Assembly: GCF_030159795.1 (NCBI RefSeq)
Contig: NZ_BSND01000006.1
Location: 186,001-250,000, forward strand
Length of the DNA: 64,000 nucleotides
From: Methylophaga thalassica
GTDB taxonomy: Bacteria > Pseudomonadota > Gammaproteobacteria > Nitrosococcales > Methylophagaceae
Direction: 5' to 3'
This document shows, piece after piece, positions 42,275 to 51,320 of this stretch; positions within the stretch are counted from its first letter, which is position 1, and the number at the start of each line of letters is the position of its first letter. The position numbers and the translations under genes were made by a program. Below the pieces are notes generated by a model. That model was not told the origin of the DNA and made no database searches. It was given only the letters and a program-made list of their open reading frames with translations.

Positions 42275-43006
42275 ATGATGAAAACATTACAAAAACTATC
42301 CATTCTTGCTTTAGCGCTTGGTTTCACAGGCATGGCACATGCCACTGAATCGGATCAAAGTTATTCAGGAACGATCACCGTTGGTGGCACCACCAGTACA
42401 TCACCTGATCATCCTGGTACGGTTGGTGCGCCTGGTGTGGGCGTAAATGCCTTCTATGGTGGCACGATGATTAGTTTCTCTAGCCTGAAATCATTGGGTA
42501 GCGTCGACGCTAATAATATTTATGCCATTACTACCGCGATGATGCCCCCATCTCATGCTGCACTGGGGAATTTTGATTTTGCTCAGGTATCAGGACAGGA
42601 AGTCTATTTTGGTGAATGGTCACAAAATGGCACCACAAATGATCCAACTCGCGTGGTTTATTACTCTGGTGATGACACAGGCACCACTATGCCAACTACT
42701 GGTACAGCGGCCTATACCGTTAAAGGTATCAACAACTACAACGGCTCTAACTTACTGACCGGTACGCTGAATGCTAACTTCGGCACAGGCAACTTATCCG
42801 GCTCAATGAGCAGAACCGGTCTAAGCATTGCTATCAATGCCTCAATTAATAGTGCTGATGCTAGCTTCTCAGGTGCCGCTTTAGCTAATAGCTCCACTCT
42901 GGGTACCACTGAAGGCCACTTCTATGGCGCTGATGCTGCCGCTTTAGCAGGGATTGCTAAATTTGCTAACCGTGATTATGACACTGCTTTTGGTGGTGCG
43001 AAGTAA
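42275..43006 (+). CDS. hphA: Secreted hemophilin-like heme carrier (HphA-like)
   Basis: 243 residues. A type I signal peptide (KLSILALALGFTGMAHA, no lipobox) is followed by a Gly/Thr/Ser-rich beta protein. The C-terminal part TTEGHFYGADAAALAGIAKF then YDTAFGGAK resembles the TbpB-like/HphA 8-strand barrel that Slam recognises (G-x-FYG-x-x-A...G...F). Hemophilins bind heme outside the cell and hand it to a TonB receptor. Its place between such a receptor and Slam strongly supports this. His residues usable as heme ligands (for example in SPDHPG and PPSHAAL) are present in the N-terminal domain. The ribosome site is GAGGA. Confidence 0.83.
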   Translation: MMKTLQKLSILALALGFTGMAHATESDQSYSGTITVGGTTSTSPDHPGTVGAPGVGVNAFYGGTMISFSSLKSLGSVDANNIYAITTAMMPPSHAALGNFDFAQVSGQEVYFGEWSQNGTTNDPTRVVYYSGDDTGTTMPTTGTAAYTVKGINNYNGSNLLTGTLNANFGTGNLSGSMSRTGLSIAINASINSADASFSGAALANSSTLGTTEGHFYGADAAALAGIAKFANRDYDTAFGGAK

Positions 43007-43033
43007 TCATTGTTAGTTCAAGGATGAAACATG

Positions 43034-43062
43034 GCCAGATGCTTTCGGGCATCTGGCTTTTT
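43034..43062 (+). terminator. Intrinsic terminator / attenuator between hphA and slam
   Basis: GCCAGATGC (43034-43042) and GCATCTGGC (43049-43057) form a perfect 9-bp stem with a TTTCGG loop, followed by five Ts. It lies 28 bases past the hphA stop, at the very beginning of the slam frame. Partial termination would give abundant carrier mRNA and little translocon mRNA. Confidence 0.88.
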
Positions 43063-43069
43063 CCTTTTC

Positions 43070-44590
43070 ATGAGTTTCAACATGATGTTTGATGTATACC
43101 GATCTCACCACTATCCCACTTCAGAATGGATAGCGTTTTTGTGCCTTATGGTTTTATGCATAAGCAGCTCGAACAGTTGGGCAGATGATAAAGACACGTC
43201 TCTCCGCTTAAACCAAGGAATCGAGTTACGCGCTGATCAACAAGAGCAGGAAATCCTGAAAGATGAGGACTATTTGCGAGGTGAACGGCCCAGTTTAATC
43301 ATTGATGGTCAGTCATACATCGTTCAGCACAACAGTAATGATGTCGGCCGTGCCTTGTATGTGTCATTGCAGAAAAAACAGTGGTCGTCGGTGAAGTTTT
43401 TTCTGCAAGAATATGAAGAATTTGCTGATGCAGATCCTATGCTGCTGGCCTATGCACGGGGTGCTATTGCACGAATGGAAGGTAATCTGGAACAGGCAGA
43501 AACAGAATACCGCCAGCTTATCGACTTAAAACCCGACTTTTTGCCCGGTCAGTTAGAACTCGCACGCGTGCTGTTTGAAAATAGGAAAGATGCAGAGTCA
43601 GATCAGGTGTTTGGAAGCATTCAACAGACATTAAATCCTGCCGATGCACGTCAGCAAGGCGTTAGCACCACGGTAGATAGTTTTTTACAGGCTTTAGATA
43701 AACGCCAGTCATGGCAAGGTTCCTTTTCCATTGGCCCAACCTGGGTCGATAACTTGAATCAATCCTCTGAAAGCTACAGTTGCTTACTCTATTTTGGCAA
43801 TGTCTGCTTTTACGAACGTGAAACACCCGAAGCCGTGAAAGCACATGGCCTGGATTACGAAGCCACACTGAATAAACGATTTGCTTTATCAGGCCATCAT
43901 GGTGTGTTTTTCCGTTCATTATTATTTGGTCAACGTTATAAAGATAATTCTGACTTCAATGAAAGCCAAATCACCTCACAGCTAGGCTATAGCTATCACG
44001 CTCAACGTAATCAGTTTTCATTCGCCCCTTCTTTTGATTTCTCACGTTATGGTCAGCGCTCCATGTATGTTGCCTGGGGTTTGCATAGTGAGTGGTTACA
44101 TTATGTGTCTGATCGTGTGCTGTTTAAACTCGAAGCCGACTACAAAGATCAGCAGTATCGACAAGAAGACTATGCTGCTTATAACGGTGATATCTGGTCA
44201 GCTTACGCCACCGCCTGGTATGTATTTCCTCATCACTGGACAGTCTTTGGTGGTGTGGACTGGACGCAAAAACAGGCTGAAGTGGAACCCTATGCCTATC
44301 AGCAAATAGGCATCAGAGCCGGTCTGTCCAAAGAATTTAACGAGAATATCAATGCCGTGCTTTTTGCCTCTGTGCGTCAACGCAAACATGATGAATTTAA
44401 TGCCTTACTTGGCGAGCAGCGTGAAGATATTGAGCAAAACTACACGCTTATTGTGCGTTTCCCCGGACTGAGTTTTTATGGGCTGGAACCTAATCTCACC
44501 CTGAAACATCGAAAAGTGCATAGCAATGTGAACTGGCTTTATTCCTATGAACGTAATGCTGTGAGCCTCCGACTTGAGAAACAATTTTAA
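43070..44590 (+). CDS. slam: Slam outer-membrane translocon for the hemophilin
   Basis: 506 residues from this start. An N-terminal membrane or signal segment (WIAFLCLMVLCISSSNSWA) precedes a TPR-like helical domain (about 65-185: ALYVSLQKKQWSSVKFFLQE, then GNLEQAETEYRQLIDLKPDF) and a DUF560 14-stranded barrel (about 215-506) ending LRLEKQF. This TPR-plus-barrel layout is that of surface lipoprotein assembly modulators (type XI secretion). The hydrophilic carrier just upstream is the evident substrate. An earlier ATG at 43031 has a better ribosome site (AAGGA) but lies in front of the terminator hairpin; 43082 is also possible. Confidence 0.88.
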   Translation: MSFNMMFDVYRSHHYPTSEWIAFLCLMVLCISSSNSWADDKDTSLRLNQGIELRADQQEQEILKDEDYLRGERPSLIIDGQSYIVQHNSNDVGRALYVSLQKKQWSSVKFFLQEYEEFADADPMLLAYARGAIARMEGNLEQAETEYRQLIDLKPDFLPGQLELARVLFENRKDAESDQVFGSIQQTLNPADARQQGVSTTVDSFLQALDKRQSWQGSFSIGPTWVDNLNQSSESYSCLLYFGNVCFYERETPEAVKAHGLDYEATLNKRFALSGHHGVFFRSLLFGQRYKDNSDFNESQITSQLGYSYHAQRNQFSFAPSFDFSRYGQRSMYVAWGLHSEWLHYVSDRVLFKLEADYKDQQYRQEDYAAYNGDIWSAYATAWYVFPHHWTVFGGVDWTQKQAEVEPYAYQQIGIRAGLSKEFNENINAVLFASVRQRKHDEFNALLGEQREDIEQNYTLIVRFPGLSFYGLEPNLTLKHRKVHSNVNWLYSYERNAVSLRLEKQF

Positions 44591-44602
44591 TCGGGAAGAT
44601 TT

Positions 44603-45904
44603 ATGTCACGCATCCTTTTTTATCTGTTTTTATCGTTTTATTCTCTATATGCCAGCGCTGCCGATAATAGCTGGCAAACTCTACAAACACAGGCAACTGA
44701 CGCATTTAAAGCAGAAGATTATCAAACAGCTGAAACAACCATAAAACAAGCGATTGCCATTACAGAAAAAGCTGATAATGGGGCGGCCTATAAAGCCAGC
44801 AGTCTTAATTTATTAGCCTTTATTCAGGAGGCACAAGGTCAACATGAACAGGCAATGACAAGCTTATCAACCGCGGTGAGCTTGGCAAAACAAGCCCTAG
44901 CCTCACCAGATGAGCAAATAGCCACCTTATTATTTAATCGGGGCGTATTACTGCAAAAAAATAATCACTTAAATAAGGCTGATAGCGTACTGGATGAATC
45001 CATAGAACAGTTCCAGCTCAGTCACAGTGATGGTGGTGGTAAATTATGGCAGGCTATTTTATTAAGAGCGCAGATCTTAATATCACTTGGAAAGCAGCCA
45101 CAGGCATTAAACCTGATTTCAGACACATTATCCGACGCAACGGATAAAGCAGATACCCCGTTACCGTTATCAATAGAAAGCGATTTAGTCTTATTAGCGG
45201 CTGATATCCAGCTAAATAAGGATCAGTGTTATCAAGCGATCAACTCGCTTGAGCACCTGAAAAAGAAGCTTAGTCATGACACAACATCAGCAGCCGAGAA
45301 TTTGCCAGCATTGCTGAATTTACTATCCAGAGCTTATGAGAAATCAGGCCAAGCAGATAAAGCAGCCGCCACCCGAGAACAATTTGTTCAATTACAAAAT
45401 CAGAGCACACCTTCCATGACAATGGTGATGCAGCTGAATGAGTTGGGGCTATACCAACAACAGCGAGATAACCTAAAACAAGCTGAACAGTATTACCAAC
45501 AAGCCTTATCGCAACTATCCGCTTTGGGCAAACAACAGAGCATCGAACAAGCCACTATCTTAGGTAATCTGGGTAGCATACAACTGGCCCAACATAATGC
45601 TAAAGCGGCTGAAGCCTCTTTAAAACAAAGCTTAGAACTGTACCAACACATTCGGGAACATCCCTTGCAAACCGCACGTATAGCGGGCTATCTAGGTACG
45701 CTGTACTACAACAAGCGAGATTTTGCTAAAGCCGAAACCGCTTTCTTAACGGCAGTAGAAAACTTACAAAAAACGACTCCTGAAAACGATGGCAGTTTAT
45801 TGCTGGCGCTACAAAATTTACAGTCACTTTATATCGCCTGGGGTAAATCTGAAAAAGCGGCAGCCTACAATCTAACCATCCAGGACCTTAAACAAAGACT
45901 TTAA
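44603..45904 (+). CDS. Periplasmic TPR-repeat protein of the hemophilin locus
   Basis: 433 residues. A signal peptide (ILFYLFLSFYSLYASA) is followed by TPR repeats almost throughout: for example FKAEDYQTAETTIKQAIAIT, AQGQHEQAMTSLSTAV, DNLKQAEQYYQQALSQL and HNAKAAEASLKQSLELY. It probably scaffolds proteins in the periplasm. It starts 12 bases after slam, so it shares its transcript; a chaperone or assembly role in carrier secretion is a reasonable guess, but TPR proteins are not fixed partners of Slam in what I know. Confidence 0.85.
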   Translation: MSRILFYLFLSFYSLYASAADNSWQTLQTQATDAFKAEDYQTAETTIKQAIAITEKADNGAAYKASSLNLLAFIQEAQGQHEQAMTSLSTAVSLAKQALASPDEQIATLLFNRGVLLQKNNHLNKADSVLDESIEQFQLSHSDGGGKLWQAILLRAQILISLGKQPQALNLISDTLSDATDKADTPLPLSIESDLVLLAADIQLNKDQCYQAINSLEHLKKKLSHDTTSAAENLPALLNLLSRAYEKSGQADKAAATREQFVQLQNQSTPSMTMVMQLNELGLYQQQRDNLKQAEQYYQQALSQLSALGKQQSIEQATILGNLGSIQLAQHNAKAAEASLKQSLELYQHIREHPLQTARIAGYLGTLYYNKRDFAKAETAFLTAVENLQKTTPENDGSLLLALQNLQSLYIAWGKSEKAAAYNLTIQDLKQRL

Positions 45905-45987
45905 TAAAAATCAGCGGATACATTACGGAAATTGGCAACTGCTTCGGTATATCAAATAACACAGACTTTTATTTACAGGATAAACCG

Positions 45988-46596
45988 ATGACAGACCAAC
46001 TCACTCTTTCAAACGCCTTACGCAGCGAAACACATGACTTACATGAAGTACTGGATAAGCGTGTGATGCAATTAAACCCGTTTGCAGACAGCGAACATTA
46101 TCGGGGCTTTCTGCGTATGCAATTACGTCTTCATACTGCAGCAGAACCGCTGTATCACAACAGCAATCTCTTAAACTTACTGCCTGACCTCAGCGGTCGC
46201 AGCCGTCTTAATGCTGTTTTAGCAGACTGTGAAGATGTTGAATTAAATAAAACGCTGCTGAGCGAAGATCAGCGTATCGCAAGCTATATCAAGATTTCAG
46301 ATGAATATGAGGGGCTTGGTTGGTTATATGCGTTGGAGGGCTCAACACTGGGCGCGGCGATGTTGCTCAAACATGTCAAAAACCAACTGAACTTATCTGA
46401 AACCTTTGGTGCCAGCCACATGGCAGCACACTCGGACGGACGCGCCACTCACTGGAAACAGTTTAAAGCGATGCTAGACCAACTGGAGTTAACTCCGGCA
46501 CAACGTGAAAAAGCAATAACAGGGGCAACACAGGCTTTTATTTTTGTCACTGATGCCGTTAACGATGTAATGATAGATGATGCTATAGCGAGTTAA
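45988..46596 (+). CDS. hemO: Heme oxygenase (HemO/BphO type)
   Basis: 202 residues, the family length. It opens the porphyrin to biliverdin, CO and iron using reducing equivalents. The proximal His is in ALRSETHDLHEVLDKR (His16 or His19). The distal helix has GWLYALEGSTLGAAMLLKH, with the flexible glycines above the heme. The distal part DAVNDVMIDD is less typical. AGGAT precedes the ATG. It would free iron from heme imported by the receptor upstream. It lies 83 bases after the TPR gene with no terminator, so it is probably in the same operon. Confidence 0.93.
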   Translation: MTDQLTLSNALRSETHDLHEVLDKRVMQLNPFADSEHYRGFLRMQLRLHTAAEPLYHNSNLLNLLPDLSGRSRLNAVLADCEDVELNKTLLSEDQRIASYIKISDEYEGLGWLYALEGSTLGAAMLLKHVKNQLNLSETFGASHMAAHSDGRATHWKQFKAMLDQLELTPAQREKAITGATQAFIFVTDAVNDVMIDDAIAS

Positions 46597-46599
46597 ACC

Positions 46600-46998
46600 A
46601 TGGTTATAACGTTATTGTGGCGCTTTTTCGCACTGATTTTTCTCGGTATTGCCTTCGCAGGCGTGATATTACCGGGCTTACCCACTACCGAGTTTCTATT
46701 GATGGCACTCTGGTGTTCGGCAAAAGGCTGGCCACAATTACACCACTGGTTATTACATCATCCGCGGTTTGGTCACATGATTCAGCAATGGCAGCAACAT
46801 CGAGCAATACCCCGACGCGCTAAAGTGATAGCTCTAGTGTCGATGACGATAAGCTGCTGTTTACTGTTTTTAAGTGGACTGCCACTGTGGGTGAAATGCC
46901 TAAGCTCAAGCATGATGGTGGCCGTGTTGTACTGGTTAATTACCCGGCCAGAGCCATCAAATGATACAGAAGTTAGTCAGATAAAATTGAAGCAGTAA
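46600..46998 (+). CDS. YbaN-family (DUF454) membrane protein
   Basis: 132 residues with three to four membrane helices. The family motif AFAGVILPGLPTTEFLLMALWC is at about 20-41, followed by HHPRFGHMIQQW. YbaN homologues often lie next to heme or iron genes in gammaproteobacteria. The function is unknown; transport or assembly in heme use is a guess. It starts 3 bases after hemO. Its last 26 bases overlap the 3' end of the opposite-strand sigma gene. Confidence 0.88.
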   Translation: MVITLLWRFFALIFLGIAFAGVILPGLPTTEFLLMALWCSAKGWPQLHHWLLHHPRFGHMIQQWQQHRAIPRRAKVIALVSMTISCCLLFLSGLPLWVKCLSSSMMVAVLYWLITRPEPSNDTEVSQIKLKQ

Positions 46999-47479
46999 GA
47001 CACGCCTGTAAGCCTTTGGCGATATATTTTTCAACCGAGGAGACAGACACATTGAGTCGCTCGGCAATGGCTTTGTAGCTCATACCATCCAACTGTCTCA
47101 TCAATAAGGCTTGGCGCACATTGGCAGGCAGACGATGTAATAAGCTATCAATTTCGGTCAAGGCTTCTATCATCAACGCCTGAGTTTCAACCGAATGGGC
47201 TGTGTCCTCGGGTTGTTGTTTCAGATAGTCCAGATAGGCTTCTTCCACACGCCGACGGCGAAACACATCAATAACCAGCCCTTTAGCAATATGTGTGAGA
47301 TATTTACGTGCATCTTTTTGCTCAGGTAGTCGACCACTTGTGAGTATCCGTAGATAGGTATCCTGAATCAGATCAGCCGTGGTCTCTGGACACCCCATTC
47401 GCCGCTGAATAAATACCGATAACCAACCACGGTGCTCCAGATACAGATTCTCGATTGTGTCTGTGTGGGTGGCACGCAT
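46973..47479 (-). CDS. FecI-type ECF sigma factor without adjacent FecR
   Basis: 168 residues. Sigma 2 (LYLEHRGWLSVFIQRRMGC, then ADLIQDTYLRIL) and sigma 4 (MSYKAIAERLNVSVSSVEKYIAKGL). It is clearly paralogous to the sigma at 36548 (both share NVSVSSVEKY and VIDVFRRRR-type stretches). No anti-sigma gene is beside it. A Fur box lies 33 bases upstream. It may pair with one of the two tandem FecRs at 37045-38957, or be controlled only by iron level. Confidence 0.93.
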   Translation of the reverse strand: MRATHTDTIENLYLEHRGWLSVFIQRRMGCPETTADLIQDTYLRILTSGRLPEQKDARKYLTHIAKGLVIDVFRRRRVEEAYLDYLKQQPEDTAHSVETQALMIEALTEIDSLLHRLPANVRQALLMRQLDGMSYKAIAERLNVSVSSVEKYIAKGLQACLTASILSD

Positions 47480-47511
47480 GATGTTCTCCTTAAATAGCTA
47501 TATTTACAAAT

Positions 47512-47530
47512 CTTAACGAGAATCATTATC
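47512..47530. promoter_or_regulatory. Fur box
   Basis: On the minus strand GATAATGATTCTCGTTAAG matches the left arm of the Fur consensus exactly over 9 bases and the right arm only in part. It lies 33 bases before the sigma start. Confidence 0.72.
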
Positions 47531-47698
47531 ATCTATAAACTGAAAAATTGCAAATGCCACTTTTAGATAATAGCTAATTGATTTTTATTGGATTTATTCC
47601 ATCCTAGTCACACCTTTATTGCTAATCAGAATAGCTTAAGTATGGATAAGTTCTGTTATTCGTTTTTTAACTGAGATCACACCATGTTTGCCGAATCA

Positions 47699-48808
47699 TC
47701 AGGGCAAAATGGTGGCAACCAGTTCTGAAGGGGTAAGTTTGAAACGCTTTTTAAAGGCGGTAATAAAATTTGACGGGTGTCCATAGCCTGCAATAAAGGC
47801 GGCTTCACCAATCGATTTTTTTTCGACCAATAATGCTTTTTTTGCCATATCCAGACGTCGTTGACGACAGTAGTTATTCACCGTCACCCCATAGGTCGTT
47901 TTAAATTTACGTTGTAAGGTACTCACACTCAGCCCTATCGCTGAAGACATTTCTGCAATGGTCATGGATTGCATCATCATGTCATCAATTTGATGTCTTA
48001 GTTGGTTTTCCTGTGATGCAGTTGCATAGGATTGATCTGTATTTTGTGGTCTTTCTGCTCGATGAAGTAAGGTTAATACCTTCAAGTTTTCAGCGATCAG
48101 TTGAAAGATGATCGCCTCTTTCAGTAACTCATCCTGAAGAGATGTGTGTTGGGCTTTAAATAAATAATCACTGGCCAGCTTTGCAACAACATCAGAAGCT
48201 TGCCAGTGGTAAAAAGCAGCATGGTCATGAAATAGCTGTTGAATATGATGCCTTTCGTCTGGTGTAGTCGCTCTTACCTCAAGCCATTGTCGTTCGATAA
48301 ATATATTCAGTTTATTCACATGCATACCGCGTTCAAAACGGCGACTAAGCACTTCAGGTTGGTTAATAATAAAAGCGGAACATTCCACACTGCCCTCACC
48401 AAGACAACCTAGCTGATAGCGTTGTGAGCCAAGCGAAAATGACACTTTTCCGTCAAATAAGATAGTCATGCTGATCGCCGGAGGCAGTTCTGCAAAGCTG
48501 GTTCTATCCGACATTTCTATTAAGTTACCGGCATGCACAGACAGACCATGTCGATCAAAATGATGATGAAAGAGGCCTTTTAGAATGACTTCATCCTGAG
48601 CCGTGTCTTGTGAAAAACTGACGTAACGTACATTCATTCGATTCAGCTCAGACAGATAAACCATATTATCCAGTGTTGCCGTCACCTGATTGCCTTGTTT
48701 GTTTGACGAAGAGTCATTCTGTTCGACATCGGTAAAACCTGAGTCTTCACCTGATACCCCTATTTCATCTGACTGATGATTTTTCATAACACTATGACGT
48801 TTACTCAT
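47699..48808 (-). CDS. AraC-family regulator (PchR-like)
   Basis: 369 residues. The N-terminal ligand-binding part (about 40-260) includes the acidic-aromatic stretch around YLSELNRMNVRYVSFSQD and MHVNKLNIFIERQW, as in PchR-type ferric-siderophore activators. The C-terminal double HTH is at about 275-369 (MTIAEMSSAIGLSVSTLQRKFK, split at the turn IGLS/VSTL, then AAFIAGYGHPSNFITAFKKRF). The start is uncertain: ATG 48808 follows AAAAGAG, with others at 48841 and 48787. It is divergent from a TonB receptor and shares a Fur box with it, so it is probably the activator of that gene with its ligand as co-inducer. Confidence 0.88.
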   Translation of the reverse strand: MSKRHSVMKNHQSDEIGVSGEDSGFTDVEQNDSSSNKQGNQVTATLDNMVYLSELNRMNVRYVSFSQDTAQDEVILKGLFHHHFDRHGLSVHAGNLIEMSDRTSFAELPPAISMTILFDGKVSFSLGSQRYQLGCLGEGSVECSAFIINQPEVLSRRFERGMHVNKLNIFIERQWLEVRATTPDERHHIQQLFHDHAAFYHWQASDVVAKLASDYLFKAQHTSLQDELLKEAIIFQLIAENLKVLTLLHRAERPQNTDQSYATASQENQLRHQIDDMMMQSMTIAEMSSAIGLSVSTLQRKFKTTYGVTVNNYCRQRRLDMAKKALLVEKKSIGEAAFIAGYGHPSNFITAFKKRFKLTPSELVATILP

Positions 48809-48849
48809 AACTCTTTTAAGGAACTTAGCTGTTAGTTCCATTATATAAT

Positions 48850-48868
48850 GATAATGATTTTCATTTAC
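48850..48868. promoter_or_regulatory. Fur box between the AraC regulator and receptor
   Basis: GATAATGATTTTCATTTAC matches about 15 of 19 consensus positions, with an adjacent overlapping ATAATGATAATG. It lies 46 bases before the receptor start and about 42 from the AraC start, so it can repress both. Confidence 0.88.
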
Positions 48869-48913
48869 AAAAATAAGAAAGAAATCGTTCAACGCTTATT
48901 GTTAAGGGGATTT

Positions 48914-50971
48914 ATGAAAAAACATATTTTAACAGCCATGATCTACGCTTGCCTCAGTACACATGTCCTAGCTGAGGACAACACATCAGATCCGATCGAG
49001 AAAGCAAATAATCGTGTGCAGCTCAATAATATTGTGGTTAAAGGTGAAAAAGAAACAAAAACCCTGAAGGACACCTCCTCCTCCGTCGCTGTTATCCATG
49101 AAGAGGAACTCAATAGTACTCAATATCAGTCGTTTCAGGATGTCATCGCAACCGTACCAAACGTCGTCGTTGAAACTGGAGCCGTGCCAAATGTTCGTGG
49201 CATCACGGGTAATGGTGCTGCCGGAGGCTTTCTCTCAGTCACTGGTGGAGCCAATGCCAGATTCACCACACTGATTGATGGGGTAGCACAACCCTTTGTC
49301 GCCGATCTTACGGGTAGCTCAGGATTATGGGATTTGGAACAAGTTGAAGTTTATAGAGGACCACAATCGACAAATAATGGCCGTAACAGTATCGCCGGTG
49401 CGATGTATATCAAAACGAAAGATCCCTCTTTCGATTGGGATGGAGCAGTACGCTTAGGCTATCGTAATAAAGATAAGTACTTTGATAAGGCGGTGATGCT
49501 TTCAGGTCCAATTATCGAAAATACACTAGCCTTCCGGTTTGCTGGGCAGGCTGTTGATGGAGAAACAACAACCAGTAATGAACCATTTAGCACCAATCCA
49601 ACCAACCTAGATTTAAATGAACTGGATACTCAACAAGGTCGGTATAAGCTACTTTGGACACCAACTGATGACTTTAAGGCCTTGTTTACGTATTCAAAAT
49701 ATAAAGAAGAAGGCGATGCGGGCAGACGTTACTTCAGAAATGATGGTGTGGGTGGCTACAATAAAATTGACTCTTTAATTCGCGATATGGACACCGAAAA
49801 CGAAACAATTAGCCTCGACATGTCATATCAACTCAACGACAGCATGTCAGTCGATATGCTCGTATCTAAAATGAATTACCAACTTAGTTTTGATAGCTAT
49901 GACCCTCTCCCTTCCTCAAAGCAATCTGCCAACTTTAGTGAAGATAACAAAGACGTCGATCTCAAACTCAATTTTGGCCAGGATAGTGACGCTTTCAATG
50001 GCTTAATAGGACTCTCATATTTTAAGCGTGATCAATCCATTAAAAGTCTTGGTGGCAGCGTTTATTCTGGAGATGATGACAGCAATGCCAAAGCACTCTA
50101 CTCCGAACTCAATTTTGGTTTGGCAGAGAAATGGATCTTAACCACTGGGCTTCGCTATCAAAAAGAAGAGCAGGATCGTCATTTCGATTATACCTCTCGT
50201 AACATCTCTGCAGACTTGAAGGAAGATAATAAAATTTTGTTACCTTCTGTCGCGCTTAAGTATGCATTTTCAGACACCTCAACTGTCGGTATAAGTTATA
50301 GAAAGGGATATAACTCAGGCGGTGGTGCATTAGATATTACTGCCGGTGATTATTATTACTACGATGAGGAACGTGTGGATACATACGAAATCTTTAGTCG
50401 TAATGAATTTGATGATGGCCGATATACACTGAATGCCAACCTATTCTTTAATGAATATGATGGTTATCAGGGTGTTTCCAGCCGTCGTATCATTAATATC
50501 GATACTGCCGAAACCTATGGCGCCGAGTTAGAGGGTGTTGCATGGGTAACTGATGATATTGAAGTGACAGCCTCATTAGGACTATTACACACTGAAGTTA
50601 TTGATGGTGGTGATGACTACACATCTGCGACGGGCAATCAACTGAGCACGGCACCGAAAAAAACAGCCAACCTCGGGGCAACCTACTTCCTGACCGATAA
50701 TTTTAATTTCGGAGGCAATATTCAATATATCGGTGGCTATTATGGTGATATTGATAACTCGGACGATCAAAAAGTGGGCGGTTACTCCGTGATCAACCTT
50801 CGAGCAAACTATGAAATAGGTCAATTATCACTTTCTGCTTACGTCAACAATGTAACAGACAAATATGCTGAGCGTGTTGTTTACCCTATTACCGCACAAT
50901 ATACACAAGGCTTTAAGGATGTGATTGACCCTCGTACAGTGGGTATAGCCGCCACATATTCGTTCTTTTAA
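48914..50971 (+). CDS. TonB-dependent siderophore receptor (no STN)
   Basis: 685 residues. A signal peptide (KHILTAMIYACLSTHVLA) is followed by the TonB box-like LNNIVVKGEK and the plug (about 50-170, SSVAVIHEEELNSTQ and DLEQVEVYRGPQST) and a barrel ending GIAATYSFF. No STN domain is present, consistent with AraC- rather than FecI-type control. AAGGGGA precedes the ATG at 48914; an earlier start at 48848 would overlap the Fur box. It resembles FyuA/yersiniabactin-like or related receptors in plug style; the ligand is undetermined. The downstream module helps iron reduction. Confidence 0.92.
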   Translation: MKKHILTAMIYACLSTHVLAEDNTSDPIEKANNRVQLNNIVVKGEKETKTLKDTSSSVAVIHEEELNSTQYQSFQDVIATVPNVVVETGAVPNVRGITGNGAAGGFLSVTGGANARFTTLIDGVAQPFVADLTGSSGLWDLEQVEVYRGPQSTNNGRNSIAGAMYIKTKDPSFDWDGAVRLGYRNKDKYFDKAVMLSGPIIENTLAFRFAGQAVDGETTTSNEPFSTNPTNLDLNELDTQQGRYKLLWTPTDDFKALFTYSKYKEEGDAGRRYFRNDGVGGYNKIDSLIRDMDTENETISLDMSYQLNDSMSVDMLVSKMNYQLSFDSYDPLPSSKQSANFSEDNKDVDLKLNFGQDSDAFNGLIGLSYFKRDQSIKSLGGSVYSGDDDSNAKALYSELNFGLAEKWILTTGLRYQKEEQDRHFDYTSRNISADLKEDNKILLPSVALKYAFSDTSTVGISYRKGYNSGGGALDITAGDYYYYDEERVDTYEIFSRNEFDDGRYTLNANLFFNEYDGYQGVSSRRIINIDTAETYGAELEGVAWVTDDIEVTASLGLLHTEVIDGGDDYTSATGNQLSTAPKKTANLGATYFLTDNFNFGGNIQYIGGYYGDIDNSDDQKVGGYSVINLRANYEIGQLSLSAYVNNVTDKYAERVVYPITAQYTQGFKDVIDPRTVGIAATYSFF

Positions 50972-50989
50972 GTCTTAAATCACAGCAAA

Positions 50990-51027
50990 AACCAAGCAGC
51001 CGTTATCGAAGGCTGCTTGGTTTTTTT
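50990..51027 (+). terminator. Rho-independent terminator after the receptor gene
   Basis: AACCAAGCAGCC (50990-51001) pairs with GGCTGCTTGGTT (51011-51022), followed by a T run to 51027. The DUF3325 gene starts 15 bases later, so some readthrough or a separate promoter is needed. Confidence 0.92.
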
Positions 51028-51041
51028 CGAGAGCCTATAGT

Positions 51042-51320
51042 ATGTCCATTTATTCCTATGTCGCATTACTACTATCGTTTGCCGGATGTGTGTGTGTTTA
51101 TTTAGCATCGCGTCATCAACTTTGGTTAAAAAGCACCATAACCTGGCCCGCGCCAAGGCTACGTCATAGCGGATTGATACTGCTCATTATAAGTCTGATG
51201 TTAGTCATCAGCTCAATGCAGGCGGTAGCGGGCGTGTTCATGCTCATGGTCTGGGTGATGCTACTGCTTGTGTTATTTCCATATGTAGGTGCCTGGAAAT
51301 CACTTAGGAGAACACGCTAA
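51042..51320 (+). CDS. DUF3325 membrane protein
   Basis: 92 residues with three hydrophobic helices (about 3-20, 45-62 and 67-84). It is of the small DUF3325 family, which is found beside PepSY-type membrane proteins and TonB receptors. Its stop overlaps the start of the next gene (TAATG). GAGAG is found 8 bases before the ATG. A role as a small subunit of an inner-membrane iron-reducing or transport complex is plausible, not shown. Confidence 0.82.
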   Translation: MSIYSYVALLLSFAGCVCVYLASRHQLWLKSTITWPAPRLRHSGLILLIISLMLVISSMQAVAGVFMLMVWVMLLLVLFPYVGAWKSLRRTR

